Assembly: GCA_017744605.1 (NCBI GenBank)
Contig: JAGIAZ010000006.1
Coordinates: 62,001-126,000 of the forward strand
DNA length: 64,000 bases
From: Sphingobium sp.
Lineage (GTDB): Bacteria > Pseudomonadota > Alphaproteobacteria > Sphingomonadales > Sphingomonadaceae
Direction of reading: 5' to 3'
The position numbers were made by a program, and so were the translations under genes. The notes below the pieces were generated by a model that was given only the letters and a program-made list of their open reading frames with translations, was not told the DNA's origin and ran no database searches. Shown piece by piece: positions 33,412-42,149 of this stretch; position 1 is the stretch's first letter; every line of letters begins with the position of its first letter.

Positions 33412-35700
33412 ATGAAAGTGCGTCTTCTTGCGAGCGCCGCCATCGCGGCGATCGCCACTTATCCGGCTTTTGCACAGGAAGGCGCTGCGGCACCCGCGAG
33501 CAACGCAACCGAAGCGGATGGCGGGATTCAGGACATTATCATCACCGCCCAGCGGCGATCGGAAAATCTCCAACGGGCAGCCATTCCGGTCAGCGCCGTT
33601 GCGGGCGACGCGCTGACCAAGCAAAGCATCACGCAGGCCACGGATCTAGGCAAGCTGGTGCCTTCGCTCCAGGTGACGCAGGGTGCTTCAAACGTTCAGA
33701 TCTATCTGCGCGGCGTCGGCACCTTCGGCGCCAACGCATTCGCCGAACAGGGCGTCGCATTCAATCTCGATGGTGTCTATCTTTCGCGGCCCGCTGCCCC
33801 CGCTGCCCTGTTCTATGACCTGGAACGCATGGAAGTGCTGAAGGGCCCGCAGGGCACGCTCTACGGTCGCAACGCCACGGGCGGCGCCATCAACCTGGTC
33901 ACGGCCAAGCCGAAAATCGGGGAGACGTCGGGCTTCGTGAACGCGGAATATGGCAATTACAATGCCCTCAAGGGGAGCGCCGCGGTGAACCTCGCGGTCG
34001 GCGACATCGCCGCGTTCCGCATTTCCGGCCAATATTCGAAGCATGACGGCTATCTCAGCGATGGCTATGACGACGAAGATACGCAGGCCGTTCGCGGGCA
34101 ATTCCGTCTCGATACGGGCGACGGTTACAACATGAACATCATGGTCGATTACGGCCATGTCGGTGGCATGGGGTCGGGCGGTACGATCATGCCGCTGCTT
34201 GGCGGCAAGGGCTGGCTCGGTCCCAGCGATCCGGCGGTTATTGCCGCTTATCTCGCCACCACGCCGACGGCGCCTGTACCTCAGATCATGGCCAAGAAGG
34301 ATGGCTATCAGAATAATGACTATGTCGGCGTTCTGGGCACCTTCAATGCCGACCTGGGCTTCGCCAAGCTCACGGTCATTCCGGCCTGGCGCAAGACGAA
34401 CCTCAATTTCCGGTCTTACGCGTCCAGCTTCCTGATCGACGCGAGGGAGAACTCGCATCAGCTTTCGCTCGAGAGTCGGCTGGCGAACGAGACCGACAAG
34501 CTCAAATGGGTTCTCGGCGCCTATTATTTCGACGAGGGCGTTTCTGCGCGGCAGTTCTACAACCAGGCCAGCAATGGCACGCGCATCAATTCCGAGCTCG
34601 ACACCGCGAGCTACGCCGTGTTCGGCCAGGCGACCTATTCCGTCACCGACAGCTTCCGACTGACAGGCGGCCTTCGCTACACGTCCGACAACAAGAAGCA
34701 GATCACGGAAGCCCATACTCTTCCGTTCGTAGGCTTTGTGCCGCCGGCGTTTCCGAACTTTACGCCGATCATTCTGGATCTGCGCACGGATGCGACCAGC
34801 GACGTGAATTTCAACAAGACCACCTGGAAGGCCGGCGTGGAATTCGATGCCGGGCCCCGTTCGCTCCTGTATGCGACGGTCTCGACGGGTTTCAAATCCG
34901 GCATCCTCTACTCGGCTCTCGGGCAAAACTATTCCGCCCCCGAAGAACTGACCGCTTATACCGTAGGATCCAAGAACCGCTTCCTGGACAACAAGGTCCA
35001 GTTCAACGTCGAAGCTTTCTACTGGAAGTACAAGAACCAGCAGATATCCCACCTGGCGCCGGTCCAGGTCGCTTCGACGCCTGGCGGCCCGATCTACGGA
35101 CCGGTTTTCAAAACCGAGAATGCCGGCGCGGCAACGATCTATGGCCTCGAAGCGGAGGCCGTCTGGCAGATGTCGCGCCATGACCGGTTGAACGTCAACG
35201 TCCAGTATTTGCGCACGAAATATGATGACCTGCGATACCAGGCCTATTCCGCCACCGGGCCGGCGCCGGTCATCGGCTGTGCGGTGACCCCCACGACCTT
35301 GATCGGTGCGTCGGCGGATGCGCGTATTTACAATGTGGACTGCACGGGCCGGCCGATGCCCCAGGCCCCGCGCTGGTCGTTCAACGCGGGCTACGAGCGC
35401 AATTTCGAGCTCGAAGGCGGTCACAAGATCATTTTCGCGGCCGACACGCGCATCGAGTCCGCACGCTTCCTGTCGATCGACTATCTCAATCTCGGCAGAC
35501 AAGGCAGCTATATGATGTCGAATGCTCGACTGACCTATGAGACGCCGTCCGGCAACTTCTCGCTGACCGCGTTCATCAACAACATCGAAAATGAGATGGT
35601 CTTCTCCAACTCCTTCCAGAGCCCTGTGAAACCGGGCCTTATCTACAACCAGATCCGGCCGCCGCGCACTTACGGCGTCCGCGGCTCCGTCAGGTTCTAG
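33412..35700 (+). CDS. TonB-dependent outer-membrane receptor
   Basis: Encodes 762 aa; GGGGAGGG precedes the ATG. A signal peptide ends YPAFAQ. GIQDIIITAQRRSENLQ is the TonB-box region, the plug shows YLRGVGTFGANAFAEQGVAF and MEVLKGPQGTLYGRNATGG, and the barrel ends in TYGVRGSVRF. Plug motifs are close to those of the receptor at 19328, so this looks like a paralogue that supplies the second aromatic module. Divergent from LysR, one base before an MBL hydrolase gene. Confidence 0.95.
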   Translation: MKVRLLASAAIAAIATYPAFAQEGAAAPASNATEADGGIQDIIITAQRRSENLQRAAIPVSAVAGDALTKQSITQATDLGKLVPSLQVTQGASNVQIYLRGVGTFGANAFAEQGVAFNLDGVYLSRPAAPAALFYDLERMEVLKGPQGTLYGRNATGGAINLVTAKPKIGETSGFVNAEYGNYNALKGSAAVNLAVGDIAAFRISGQYSKHDGYLSDGYDDEDTQAVRGQFRLDTGDGYNMNIMVDYGHVGGMGSGGTIMPLLGGKGWLGPSDPAVIAAYLATTPTAPVPQIMAKKDGYQNNDYVGVLGTFNADLGFAKLTVIPAWRKTNLNFRSYASSFLIDARENSHQLSLESRLANETDKLKWVLGAYYFDEGVSARQFYNQASNGTRINSELDTASYAVFGQATYSVTDSFRLTGGLRYTSDNKKQITEAHTLPFVGFVPPAFPNFTPIILDLRTDATSDVNFNKTTWKAGVEFDAGPRSLLYATVSTGFKSGILYSALGQNYSAPEELTAYTVGSKNRFLDNKVQFNVEAFYWKYKNQQISHLAPVQVASTPGGPIYGPVFKTENAGAATIYGLEAEAVWQMSRHDRLNVNVQYLRTKYDDLRYQAYSATGPAPVIGCAVTPTTLIGASADARIYNVDCTGRPMPQAPRWSFNAGYERNFELEGGHKIIFAADTRIESARFLSIDYLNLGRQGSYMMSNARLTYETPSGNFSLTAFINNIENEMVFSNSFQSPVKPGLIYNQIRPPRTYGVRGSVRF

Positions 35701-35701
35701 A

Positions 35702-36685
35702 ATGATGATGAAGGTTCACATCCGTAAAGTCGGCCTGATCGGCATGTGCCTGCTGTCGTTGGTCGCGAGCCCGGCCACGACAGCCACGCAGGCTCCTGTC
35801 GACACATGGGTCACGCTTGGCACCGGCGGCGGTCCGCTCATGCGGACAAAAAGGGCGCAATCCTCCAATGTCCTGCTGGCGGCCGACAAGGTCATTGTAT
35901 TTGACGCCGGCGAGGGTGTCGCTCGGGCGCTGACGCTGCAGAATATCGGTCTCGAGAAGGTCGACGCGATCGTCCTCAGTCACCTCCATCCCGACCATAT
36001 GGCTGGATTATCGGCGCTGATCTCGCTGCGTTGGCAGAACGGGATTGTGAGGCCCCTGACGGTCTATGGGCCGGTCGGCACATCCGAGCTTGTGTCCGGA
36101 ATTCTCGCCTCGCTAAAGCCAGCTGAACGTACAGGCTTTGCAACGACCGAACCCATGCCCAGCGCCGCCGGTTGGCTGAAGGTCGAGGAACTTCCCTGCC
36201 GCGGCGAGGTGACCGGAATTGGCGGCGTTTCGGTAAAAGCCGTGCTCAATTCTCACTATTCATTGCCGGATGGAAAGGATGCAGCCGACGCCGCGTCCTG
36301 CTCGTTCCGGGTCGAGACCGGCCGGCGATCGATCGTCTATACGGGCGATACGGGGCCGAGCCCTGCCGTCACCGAGTTGGCGCGAGACGCTGATCTGCTG
36401 ATCAGCGAGGTCATCGATCTCAAGGCGACGTTCGCCGCGATCGAGAAGCGCGGCGGCGGTCTTTCTCCGGCGATGAAGGAAGGGCTCACCTTCCACCTCA
36501 TCCATCATCATCTCGTGCCGGAAGACGTTGGAAAGCTGGCGACGGCCGCCGGTGTAAAACGGGTGGTCCTCACGCATCTGTCGCCCGGAATGGACGATGA
36601 GAAAAGCCCCGTTGGATACATCGATGGCGTGCGCCGGACTTACCGGGGACCGGTGACCGCGGCGGCGGATGGTGACAGGTTCTGA
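35702..36685 (+). CDS. Secreted MBL-fold hydrolase (arylsulfatase/RNase Z-like)
   Basis: Encodes 327 aa beginning with three ATG codons and a signal peptide (LIGMCLLSLVASPATTATQ). The full HxHxDH motif is present in VLSHLHPDHMAGL; later ligands include NSHYSL, YTGDTGPS and VVLTHLSPG. The layout fits periplasmic MBL enzymes related to arylsulfatases and phosphodiesterases. It lies one base after the receptor gene, so periplasmic removal of a blocking group before uptake is a reasonable guess. Confidence 0.88.
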   Translation: MMMKVHIRKVGLIGMCLLSLVASPATTATQAPVDTWVTLGTGGGPLMRTKRAQSSNVLLAADKVIVFDAGEGVARALTLQNIGLEKVDAIVLSHLHPDHMAGLSALISLRWQNGIVRPLTVYGPVGTSELVSGILASLKPAERTGFATTEPMPSAAGWLKVEELPCRGEVTGIGGVSVKAVLNSHYSLPDGKDAADAASCSFRVETGRRSIVYTGDTGPSPAVTELARDADLLISEVIDLKATFAAIEKRGGGLSPAMKEGLTFHLIHHHLVPEDVGKLATAAGVKRVVLTHLSPGMDDEKSPVGYIDGVRRTYRGPVTAAADGDRF

Positions 36686-36898
36686 ACCGTCGCCATCCCG
36701 CGGATTGTCGATGCAATGACTGCCGGCGGGCAGCCGCTCTCTCTCACCCGTCAGCATCTGCCTGAACTGATCTTCCGATCGATTGGTGGAAGCGACACCG
36801 GCTGCTCGGCGTCGCCGCCTGGCTCCATGCATAGGTCGCCGCAGCGCTGGCTTGCCATTGCAATTGGAAATACCGTCATATCGGACGTTTGGCTCATG

Positions 36899-36918
36899 GT
36901 TTTGCGTGTACGCAAAAC
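36899..36918. repeat. Palindrome with TTGCG-N4-CGCAA core
   Basis: GTTTTGCGT-GT-ACGCAAAAC has perfect 9-base arms. The core TTGCG-N4-CGCAA (36902-36915) recurs 87 bases on and again before the tad operon at 52631. Confidence 0.6.
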
Positions 36919-36987
36919 GCGCAAAAGCCAGCTTTTTCAGGCGTTCAAGCCGCGGTGACGGGCTGGTTCAGCGGCATGCGACGTTCT

Positions 36988-37003
36988 TTTGCGTATACGC
37001 AAA
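36988..37003. repeat. Perfect 16-base palindrome TTTGCGTATACGCAAA
   Basis: Fully self-complementary; core TTGCG-TATA-CGCAA at 36989-37002. Second member of the palindrome family at 36902 and 52631. Looks like a repressor site, but no gene directly downstream is convincing. Confidence 0.6.
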
Positions 37004-37368
37004 CTGGCGTTTCCAGCGATGAGCTGGCCGCACCCTCATGCGATACCCACTCTCGGGTCGACGAATTTTTCGCTCGCCGCCGAAGTACGATCAAGCCGAT
37101 CAGGCGCGATGGTCTTGTTCAAGAATGGAATTTACCAACGGCAGACAAGGCAGCGCATTGCGTGAGCGCGATCAGGTGCAGCGTTCGTGATCGAGTTCGT
37201 GACCGATCGTGAGAACGGACAAAACAGCCGTGCAAGAAATTATTAACCACGATCGATTTCGCGTTCGCCATGCGCGCGAACAAATGTCGTGTCTGGGCTG
37301 CGATGCCGCTTTTCTGGTTGAGTCTCGCCTGGGCAACATCCCGGTTGGAGACCGTTCTTGCCCCGCCT

Positions 37369-37408
37369 GGAGCACATTCGGATTCGATGGAAGCAAACCC
37401 GGCGCTCC
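37369..37408. repeat. Decayed relative of the 10394 hairpin
   Basis: The stretch begins GGAGCACATTCGG and ends AACCCGGCGCTCC. It aligns along its length with the 10390-10428 hairpin region but its arms no longer pair fully. It suggests a dispersed palindrome family. Confidence 0.4.
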
Positions 37409-37471
37409 GGATTGCCGAGTGATCGCATGCTCCGACCCGTCAGCTGGGCCTATCTGACTTGAAAATGCGCC

Positions 37472-37634
37472 AGAGGCTGATCCACCCACGTTGAACCGCT
37501 CGTCATTGCGAGCCGGGCGTTAGCCGGGCGAAGTAATTCAGGAACGGGCAAGATGGGCCTGGATGGCCGCGCGACTGCTTCGCTCGCAATGACGCTTCAG
37601 CTCTGCTGGACCGGCGTCTGAATATGGATCGCCG
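37472..37634. repeat. REP-like dispersed repeat, copy 1
   Basis: The core begins CGTCATTGCGAGC (37501) and ends with the exact complement GCTCGCAATGACG (37594). Similarity to the copy at 40867-41027 extends outward, from AGAGGCTGATCCA on the left to GATCGCCG on the right. No transposase is near, so it looks like a non-autonomous palindromic element. Confidence 0.75.
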
Positions 37635-38053
37635 CCCCCGCGCGACCAAAGCGAATCATCCGGACGATTCGATATGCGCTCGGCAGCTATGATTCGAGTC
37701 TGAGACAGGCAAACTCGCTCCATTCGCCTCCGAACGCGCCGGATCGCACCACGATCGTGCGAAGCTGCAACCGGTCCGGTTCTGTCGGCGCCTTTTTGGA
37801 CATTCCCGCTTTCACGGGCCCGGTTGCGAAGGATTGCGTGCGCCTGTCGCAGCATTCCGGTTCGTTGCGGCGATTGCCCATATTGCGTGGCGATTTTGCG
37901 AACTTTTGCGGACGCGTCCCGAAAGCATTGTGATCAAAAAATGGCTGAAATCTGCCGCTCAGCCCGGATCGGTTGCTTCTGGATGAGGGAGTCCGACCCG
38001 TTTCAGTGCAGTCAGATGGCCAGTTCCGTTGTGCGTTGTTGAGGAGTGAAACG

Positions 38054-38182
38054 ATGTCCATCCCGAACGCTATCCAAGGTTCGACCTCACATCCCACGAG
38101 GTCGATGTCTGCCAAGGTCACTCCCCCCGTTCCCCTGGCAGACTTGCTGCGCGCGCCGTCGAATATCGGCGGCCGCAAATGA
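38054..38182 (+). CDS. Possible 42-residue peptide gene
   Basis: ATG at 38054 follows GAGGAG at good spacing and reads 42 codons (MSIPNAIQGSTSHPTRSMSA start, SNIGGRK end). A strong terminator starts five bases after the stop, so the unit is a stand-alone transcript. No family is recognised. TTTTGCG direct repeats lie about 150 bases upstream. It may instead be the readable part of a small RNA. Confidence 0.45.
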   Translation: MSIPNAIQGSTSHPTRSMSAKVTPPVPLADLLRAPSNIGGRK

Positions 38183-38186
38183 GCAT

Positions 38187-38229
38187 GGCCGGCCCAGTAT
38201 CCTTCCCTGCACGCTGGGCCGGCCTTTTT
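38187..38229 (+). terminator. Rho-independent terminator
   Basis: GGCCGGCCCAG (38187-38197) pairs exactly with CTGGGCCGGCC (38214-38224), followed directly by TTTTT. It ends the short transcript carrying the 42-codon ORF and isolates it from the next gene. Confidence 0.85.
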
Positions 38230-38321
38230 CCGCGCGTCGCTTTCGAGCTGGCGCGACCCATTTCGGCCCGAAGCTGCGCACAGCCGCATATCGCACGGGC
38301 AAGGCGAGGAAAGGACTTCCA

Positions 38322-39590
38322 ATGTTCAATGTCAGCGTAGACGAGGCCAGTTCCGTCCTGATCGTACGGCTCAACAATTTCCGCAGCATTCAGGCCGCTT
38401 ATGGCGAGGAGGTCGCGCTCGGCGCCGTGGAACATCTGCGCGCCCGGATCGTGCCTCGCTTTGCGACGATGGCGGTGATCCAGAATGTGCCGGACGAGAT
38501 TGAGCTGGTGCTGGCAGATGTCCTGCCTCATCCCTTCTCGCGGAGCATCGTGGTGGACACGCTCTGCGCCTCGCTGGCCGTCGAACCCTATCGCCATGCC
38601 GGCGATGCCGTTCTCCTGACGCTCGCCGCCGGCTGCGCCTCGCTGCAGGACTTCCCGAATGACGAATTGCGCTTCGATCGGGCGCGGATCGACGCCCGCA
38701 ATATGATGGACAATGCGAGCTGCACGCCGGACAGCTTCGCGGATTGGGGTGCTGCCTGGGCCGTTCTCTATCGCGCCGATATGGCTGCGGGCATCGCGCT
38801 TCTGGAGCAGTTGGCCCGTGGAGAGGCGTTTCTCGCCTGGCAAGCGGTCCGTAAGGTGTCCGATCCTTCGCGGATCCTCCACCATGAGGCGCATCTTTGC
38901 CGCATTGGCCACGACGGCCAGAGGATCGGCTGCGAAGAGGCTTATCGGGGGCTGGAGCGTCTCGAGCTTGCCCATCTCGTCGACCAGCAGCTGGTTTCCC
39001 GCGCCCTTGACGAACTGAAGGCCGATCCGAAAGCCCGCATCAACGTTCCGATCTCGGCGCAGAGCCTGTCCTTCCATCTGCACGGTAAGGATGCGGGCTG
39101 GACCGAACTGCGGCGCCAGCTGCGGAACAATCCGTCCCTGGCGAACAGGCTGGTGATCGAAGTTGCCGAAAGCGCGCCGTTGCTCTCGCTCGGCCATGCC
39201 AAGGAATTTGTGGACGGCGTGCGTCGCTCGGGCGCTCATTTTGCCCTCTCGCAGTTCGGTTCGGCCCGGGTCTCGATGGGCCAGCTCTTCTTCCTGGCGC
39301 CCGACCTCATAAAGCTGGACGGCGACTTTCTGCGCACGGCTTTCCAATCCTATCAGCATCGCACCCGGATCGCGCGCCTGGTGGAGCTTGCCCATTCGGT
39401 CGCCAGCATCGTGATTGTCGACGGCGCTGAATCCCATGAGCATTTCGATCTGGCCCGCGAACAAGGAGCCGAATGGATTGTCGGCCATCATATGGGCCAG
39501 CTCAGCATGAGCCGCGCGGTGGCTGCAGAACCCCGGCTTCGGCAGGAAACGGCGGAAAAGGTCGTGGTCTTCGAGGCCCGCGCCGCTTGA
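38322..39590 (+). CDS. Degenerate GGDEF-EAL protein
   Basis: Encodes 422 aa; AGGAAAGGA precedes the ATG at 38322. The N-terminal half keeps the GGDEF fold outline (LIVRLNNFRSIQAAYGEEVA) but the signature reads VPDEIEL. The C-terminal half follows the EAL domain, with the EAL loop as ILHHEAHLCRI, IEVAES, SQFGSA in place of DDFG and DLIKLDGDFL. Metal-binding acids of EAL enzymes are therefore missing. It is probably a non-catalytic c-di-GMP or protein-binding regulator. It stands alone after a terminator and before an orphan ParB-like gene, about 1.6 kb from the end of the Tad locus. Confidence 0.8.
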   Translation: MFNVSVDEASSVLIVRLNNFRSIQAAYGEEVALGAVEHLRARIVPRFATMAVIQNVPDEIELVLADVLPHPFSRSIVVDTLCASLAVEPYRHAGDAVLLTLAAGCASLQDFPNDELRFDRARIDARNMMDNASCTPDSFADWGAAWAVLYRADMAAGIALLEQLARGEAFLAWQAVRKVSDPSRILHHEAHLCRIGHDGQRIGCEEAYRGLERLELAHLVDQQLVSRALDELKADPKARINVPISAQSLSFHLHGKDAGWTELRRQLRNNPSLANRLVIEVAESAPLLSLGHAKEFVDGVRRSGAHFALSQFGSARVSMGQLFFLAPDLIKLDGDFLRTAFQSYQHRTRIARLVELAHSVASIVIVDGAESHEHFDLAREQGAEWIVGHHMGQLSMSRAVAAEPRLRQETAEKVVVFEARAA

Positions 39591-39645
39591 AACCGTCGCG
39601 CCGCACCGCGCGACAAGAGAAAAAGCGCCGTTCTTGAGGCCGGCG

Positions 39646-39667
39646 CGCGTCCGCCCGGGCGGACGCG
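39646..39667. repeat. Perfect 22-base GC palindrome
   Basis: CGCGTCCGCC-CG-GGCGGACGCG lies 56 bases after the preceding stop. The hairpin is strong but no T-run follows; it may end or protect the transcript. Confidence 0.5.
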
Positions 39668-39807
39668 GAGAGGCCGGGCGGGCTGCGGAAATGCAATCCG
39701 TCCCGGTTCCGTTACCCGGCACATGCGACCGATCCGAACCGAGTTTGACTCGGTGGTAAAGCCCAAACGAACTATAAAAAGTGCGTGAAATGGCCATGGG
39801 TTGAGAC

Positions 39808-40815
39808 ATGACGCACTTTGTGAAGAACATCCTGACGAGCCTGAACTACGAGCCGGTGTCGGTGGCGTCGAAGGCCGACCAGGCCAGCGCCTTGAGCAAG
39901 CTCGACGAGCGTCTCGCCGGCTTTCTCGGCGGCGGGAGCGCACGCACCGCCATCCAGATTCAGCCCGATGAGTGCGTGGTGTGGGATGGCAATCCGAGGG
40001 ATCAGCCCGGCCTGACGGTTGAAAGCTGCCGCTCGCTGATTGAATCGATCGCCACCGAGGGTGGCAATCGCATTCCGGTGCTGGTGCGCCTCAACGGCGC
40101 GCATGCGGAAAAGCGTTACGAGCTGCTGGTCGGTAGCCGCAGGCGCTTCGCGATAGACTGGCTCAACCACAATGGCCGGCCCGAGCTGCGGCTGAGCGCG
40201 CTGATCGTCGACCTGTCCGACGAGGAAGCCTTTCGCCTTGCCGACATCGAAAATCGCGAGCGAGCCGACATCACGGAGCTCGACCGCGCGCGCAGCTATC
40301 AACATGCCGTCGATCGCTTCTACGGCGGCGTCCAATCGCGCATGGCCGAGGCGCTCAACCTGTCCAACAGCCAGCTGAGCCGGTTGCTGGCATTGGCGCA
40401 ACTGCCTGAAGAAGTGGTCGCGGCCTTTGCGACCAAGGACGAACTCCGCGTGCGACATTCGGAAGTGCTGACGCCGCTCTTGCGCCGAGATGAGGCGCAT
40501 GTGCTGATCGTCACGGAAGCGCTGCTCATCGCAGAGGAGCAGCAGCGCCTCGCCAGCCAGCTGGAGCGCATGATTCCAGCCGCCACCGTCCTGCAAAGGC
40601 TGAAGGATGCGGCCACGCCAAGCCCGGCCGAGCCGGCGCGAATGGACGTGATCATGGCCGGGAATCTGCAGGTCGGTCGACTGAAAACCGGCCGGCAGGG
40701 CGAATTGCAGATCGACCTCAACATCGCCGGCGAGACTGACGTCGATCTGATGCTGTCGGCTTTGCGGGACGCCATCGCGATGGCACGTGGCATGCAGGCG
40801 CAAGCCGCCGCCTGA
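39808..40815 (+). CDS. Orphan ParB/RepB-like DNA-binding protein
   Basis: Encodes 335 aa. A ParB nuclease-like domain spans about 55-160 (PDECVVWDGNPRDQPG, then YELLVGSRRRFAIDWL and FRLADIENRERADITELDRA). A KorB-type HTH follows (MAEALNLSNSQLSRLLALAQ), with a RepB-like C-terminus. No ParA, replication gene or parS-like GTTTCACGTGAAAC was seen, so this is an orphan. It could be a relic of an integrated plasmid or a transcription regulator of nearby genes. The promoter region (39591-39807) holds only the 22-base palindrome. Confidence 0.85.
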   Translation: MTHFVKNILTSLNYEPVSVASKADQASALSKLDERLAGFLGGGSARTAIQIQPDECVVWDGNPRDQPGLTVESCRSLIESIATEGGNRIPVLVRLNGAHAEKRYELLVGSRRRFAIDWLNHNGRPELRLSALIVDLSDEEAFRLADIENRERADITELDRARSYQHAVDRFYGGVQSRMAEALNLSNSQLSRLLALAQLPEEVVAAFATKDELRVRHSEVLTPLLRRDEAHVLIVTEALLIAEEQQRLASQLERMIPAATVLQRLKDAATPSPAEPARMDVIMAGNLQVGRLKTGRQGELQIDLNIAGETDVDLMLSALRDAIAMARGMQAQAAA

Positions 40816-40866
40816 CCGACGTGCCTTATCTCACGACGATCTGGCTGCTCAGCAAGACCCGATTAT

Positions 40867-41027
40867 AGAGGCTGATCCATTGATGTTGAAGCGCTGGTCA
40901 TTGCGAGCCCGGCATAAGCTGGACGAAGCAATCCAGGGGCGACAGGATCGGCCTGGATTGCCGCGCGACTGCGTCGCTCGCAATGACGATTCAGATCTGC
41001 TGAAGCGGAGTCTAGGACTGATCGCCG
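40867..41027. repeat. REP-like dispersed repeat, copy 2
   Basis: Outer arms TCATTGCGAGC (40898) and GCTCGCAATGA (ending 40986) pair exactly, and an inner pair GCAATCCAGG (40928-40937) with CCTGGATTGC (40952-40961) adds a second stem. Outward similarity matches the copy at 37472. It fills most of the 40816-41180 gap, in which no gene is seen. Confidence 0.75.
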
Positions 41028-41180
41028 TTCAGATGACGAGGTGGCGAACATGGTGGATTTTCGTGATTCTCGAAATGAATCACGCACCTCGGGTCAACGC
41101 AGCCCATTGCTCATGGGTGAGCGCCGGACATGCGGAAAGGCCGCCAATTGCAGCTCCTCAGGGCTGAATGTCGATCCGTC

Positions 41181-42104
41181 CTAAAGCTTCATCTGCTCGA
41201 TGAGATAGCTGGTCAAAGCCTGCTCGATATCGGCATGAATGCCCAGGAAGTTGCGCCGTCCGTCGCGAGCGTCCTGCTCACGGTAGAGAATATTCTCTTC
41301 GATCAGGCGGTTGATCAGCCGAAGCGCCGTCGTGGTCGGTGCGCCCGACGCGATGCATGCGCTGGATACCGAAACGGTCCGGCCCTCCAGCTTGGCCAGC
41401 AGCAGATCGAGGAGCAGGTCCCAGGCCGGATCGCCGAACAAGACGCCCCCGCCCAGTTTGCGCCTCTTCGCTTCGTTTCGCAAAAGCGCGCGAATGAACT
41501 CCGCCGAGACCGCTTCCGGCTCGGATTGAGCGGCCGAACCGGCTGAATCCGATGCCGGCTTGTCGTCGATAAGGACCGTCAGTCGCTGCAGTTCGGTGCT
41601 GAGGCTGGAAATCTTGCTGAGCAGCGCCGTGCGCGCGCTCGCCGCATCGTTGAGGCCGTTCACACGCTGCAAGGCCCTTTTCAGGTCATCCGGACTCACG
41701 GGCTTTTGCAGAAAGTCGGCAGCCGATGCCCGCATGGCGCCGATCGCAATGTCCATCGAGGCGTGGCCGGTCGCCATGATGAACTGCATCTGCCGCCCGC
41801 CTTCCGCGGCAATGGCGGAAAGCTGGTGGATCATTGTCAGCCCGTCCGAGCTCGGCATGCTGTAGTCGATGATGACGAGGGATATTTCCGGATTGGCGGC
41901 GTGGGCGAGGGCTGCTTCGTGAGACGATGTGACGATCGAGCGCAGGCCCAATGTCTCGAGCATGAAGCTGCATTCGGCCAGCCAATCCTTGTCGTCATCG
42001 ATAACGAGAATGATGCCGGAAGGCGTGTTTCGGCTCTGCTCTTCCCGATGGCCCGACACAGCCGGCGCGGATGGTTGTGAGTTCAAAGCGGCTCGCATTT
42101 GCAT
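41181..42104 (-). CDS. Response regulator with C-terminal winged-helix-like domain
   Basis: Encodes 307 aa. The receiver domain covers about 31-150, with acidic pocket Asp36-38, phospho-acceptor Asp80 (VIIDYSMPSSDG) and the conserved lysine in FLQKPVSP. A short coiled coil (ALLSKISSLSTELQRLTVLI) and linker follow, then a helical domain with a winged-helix look (SGAPTTTALRLINRLIEENI). It lies 45 bases after the prepilin-peptidase-like gene at the end of the tad operon, so it may be co-transcribed and control pilus or surface genes. The sensor could be one of the kinases at 54041 or 55236. Confidence 0.87.
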   Translation of the reverse strand: MQMRAALNSQPSAPAVSGHREEQSRNTPSGIILVIDDDKDWLAECSFMLETLGLRSIVTSSHEAALAHAANPEISLVIIDYSMPSSDGLTMIHQLSAIAAEGGRQMQFIMATGHASMDIAIGAMRASAADFLQKPVSPDDLKRALQRVNGLNDAASARTALLSKISSLSTELQRLTVLIDDKPASDSAGSAAQSEPEAVSAEFIRALLRNEAKRRKLGGGVLFGDPAWDLLLDLLLAKLEGRTVSVSSACIASGAPTTTALRLINRLIEENILYREQDARDGRRNFLGIHADIEQALTSYLIEQMKL

Positions 42105-42149
42105 GATCCCGACCCCCGTTGATCAAGGGGATATTTCACACAAATATCG

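Larger units (their letters stand above)
36686..38053 (+). other. Gene-poor intergenic stretch
   Basis: No open frame here shows coding character or a recognised motif. The stretch holds two TTGCG-N4-CGCAA palindromes (36902, 36989), a decayed hairpin (37369-37408), a REP-like repeat (37472-37634) and two TTTTGCG direct repeats near 37894 and 37904 before the small ORF at 38054. An sRNA is possible but cannot be shown. Confidence 0.6.

Noticed and set aside
33688..35502. Long open frame (604 codons) antisense to the TonB receptor at 33412
   Set aside because: It mirrors codon bias of the receptor gene; the protein is Arg/Asp/Gly-rich without motifs or signal, while the sense strand has signal peptide, plug and barrel.
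37209..37457. GTG-started open frame of 82 codons in the gene-poor stretch
   Set aside because: No ribosome binding site, no homology pattern; overlaps a decayed palindrome.
38118..39830. Long minus-strand open frame (570 codons) over the degenerate GGDEF-EAL gene
   Set aside because: No family pattern and poor composition; the plus-strand gene has a ribosome binding site and recognisable domains.
36686..41180. Integrated plasmid or genomic island, suggested by the ParB-like gene and repeats
   Set aside because: No integrase, transposase, ParA, replication gene or attachment repeats were seen.
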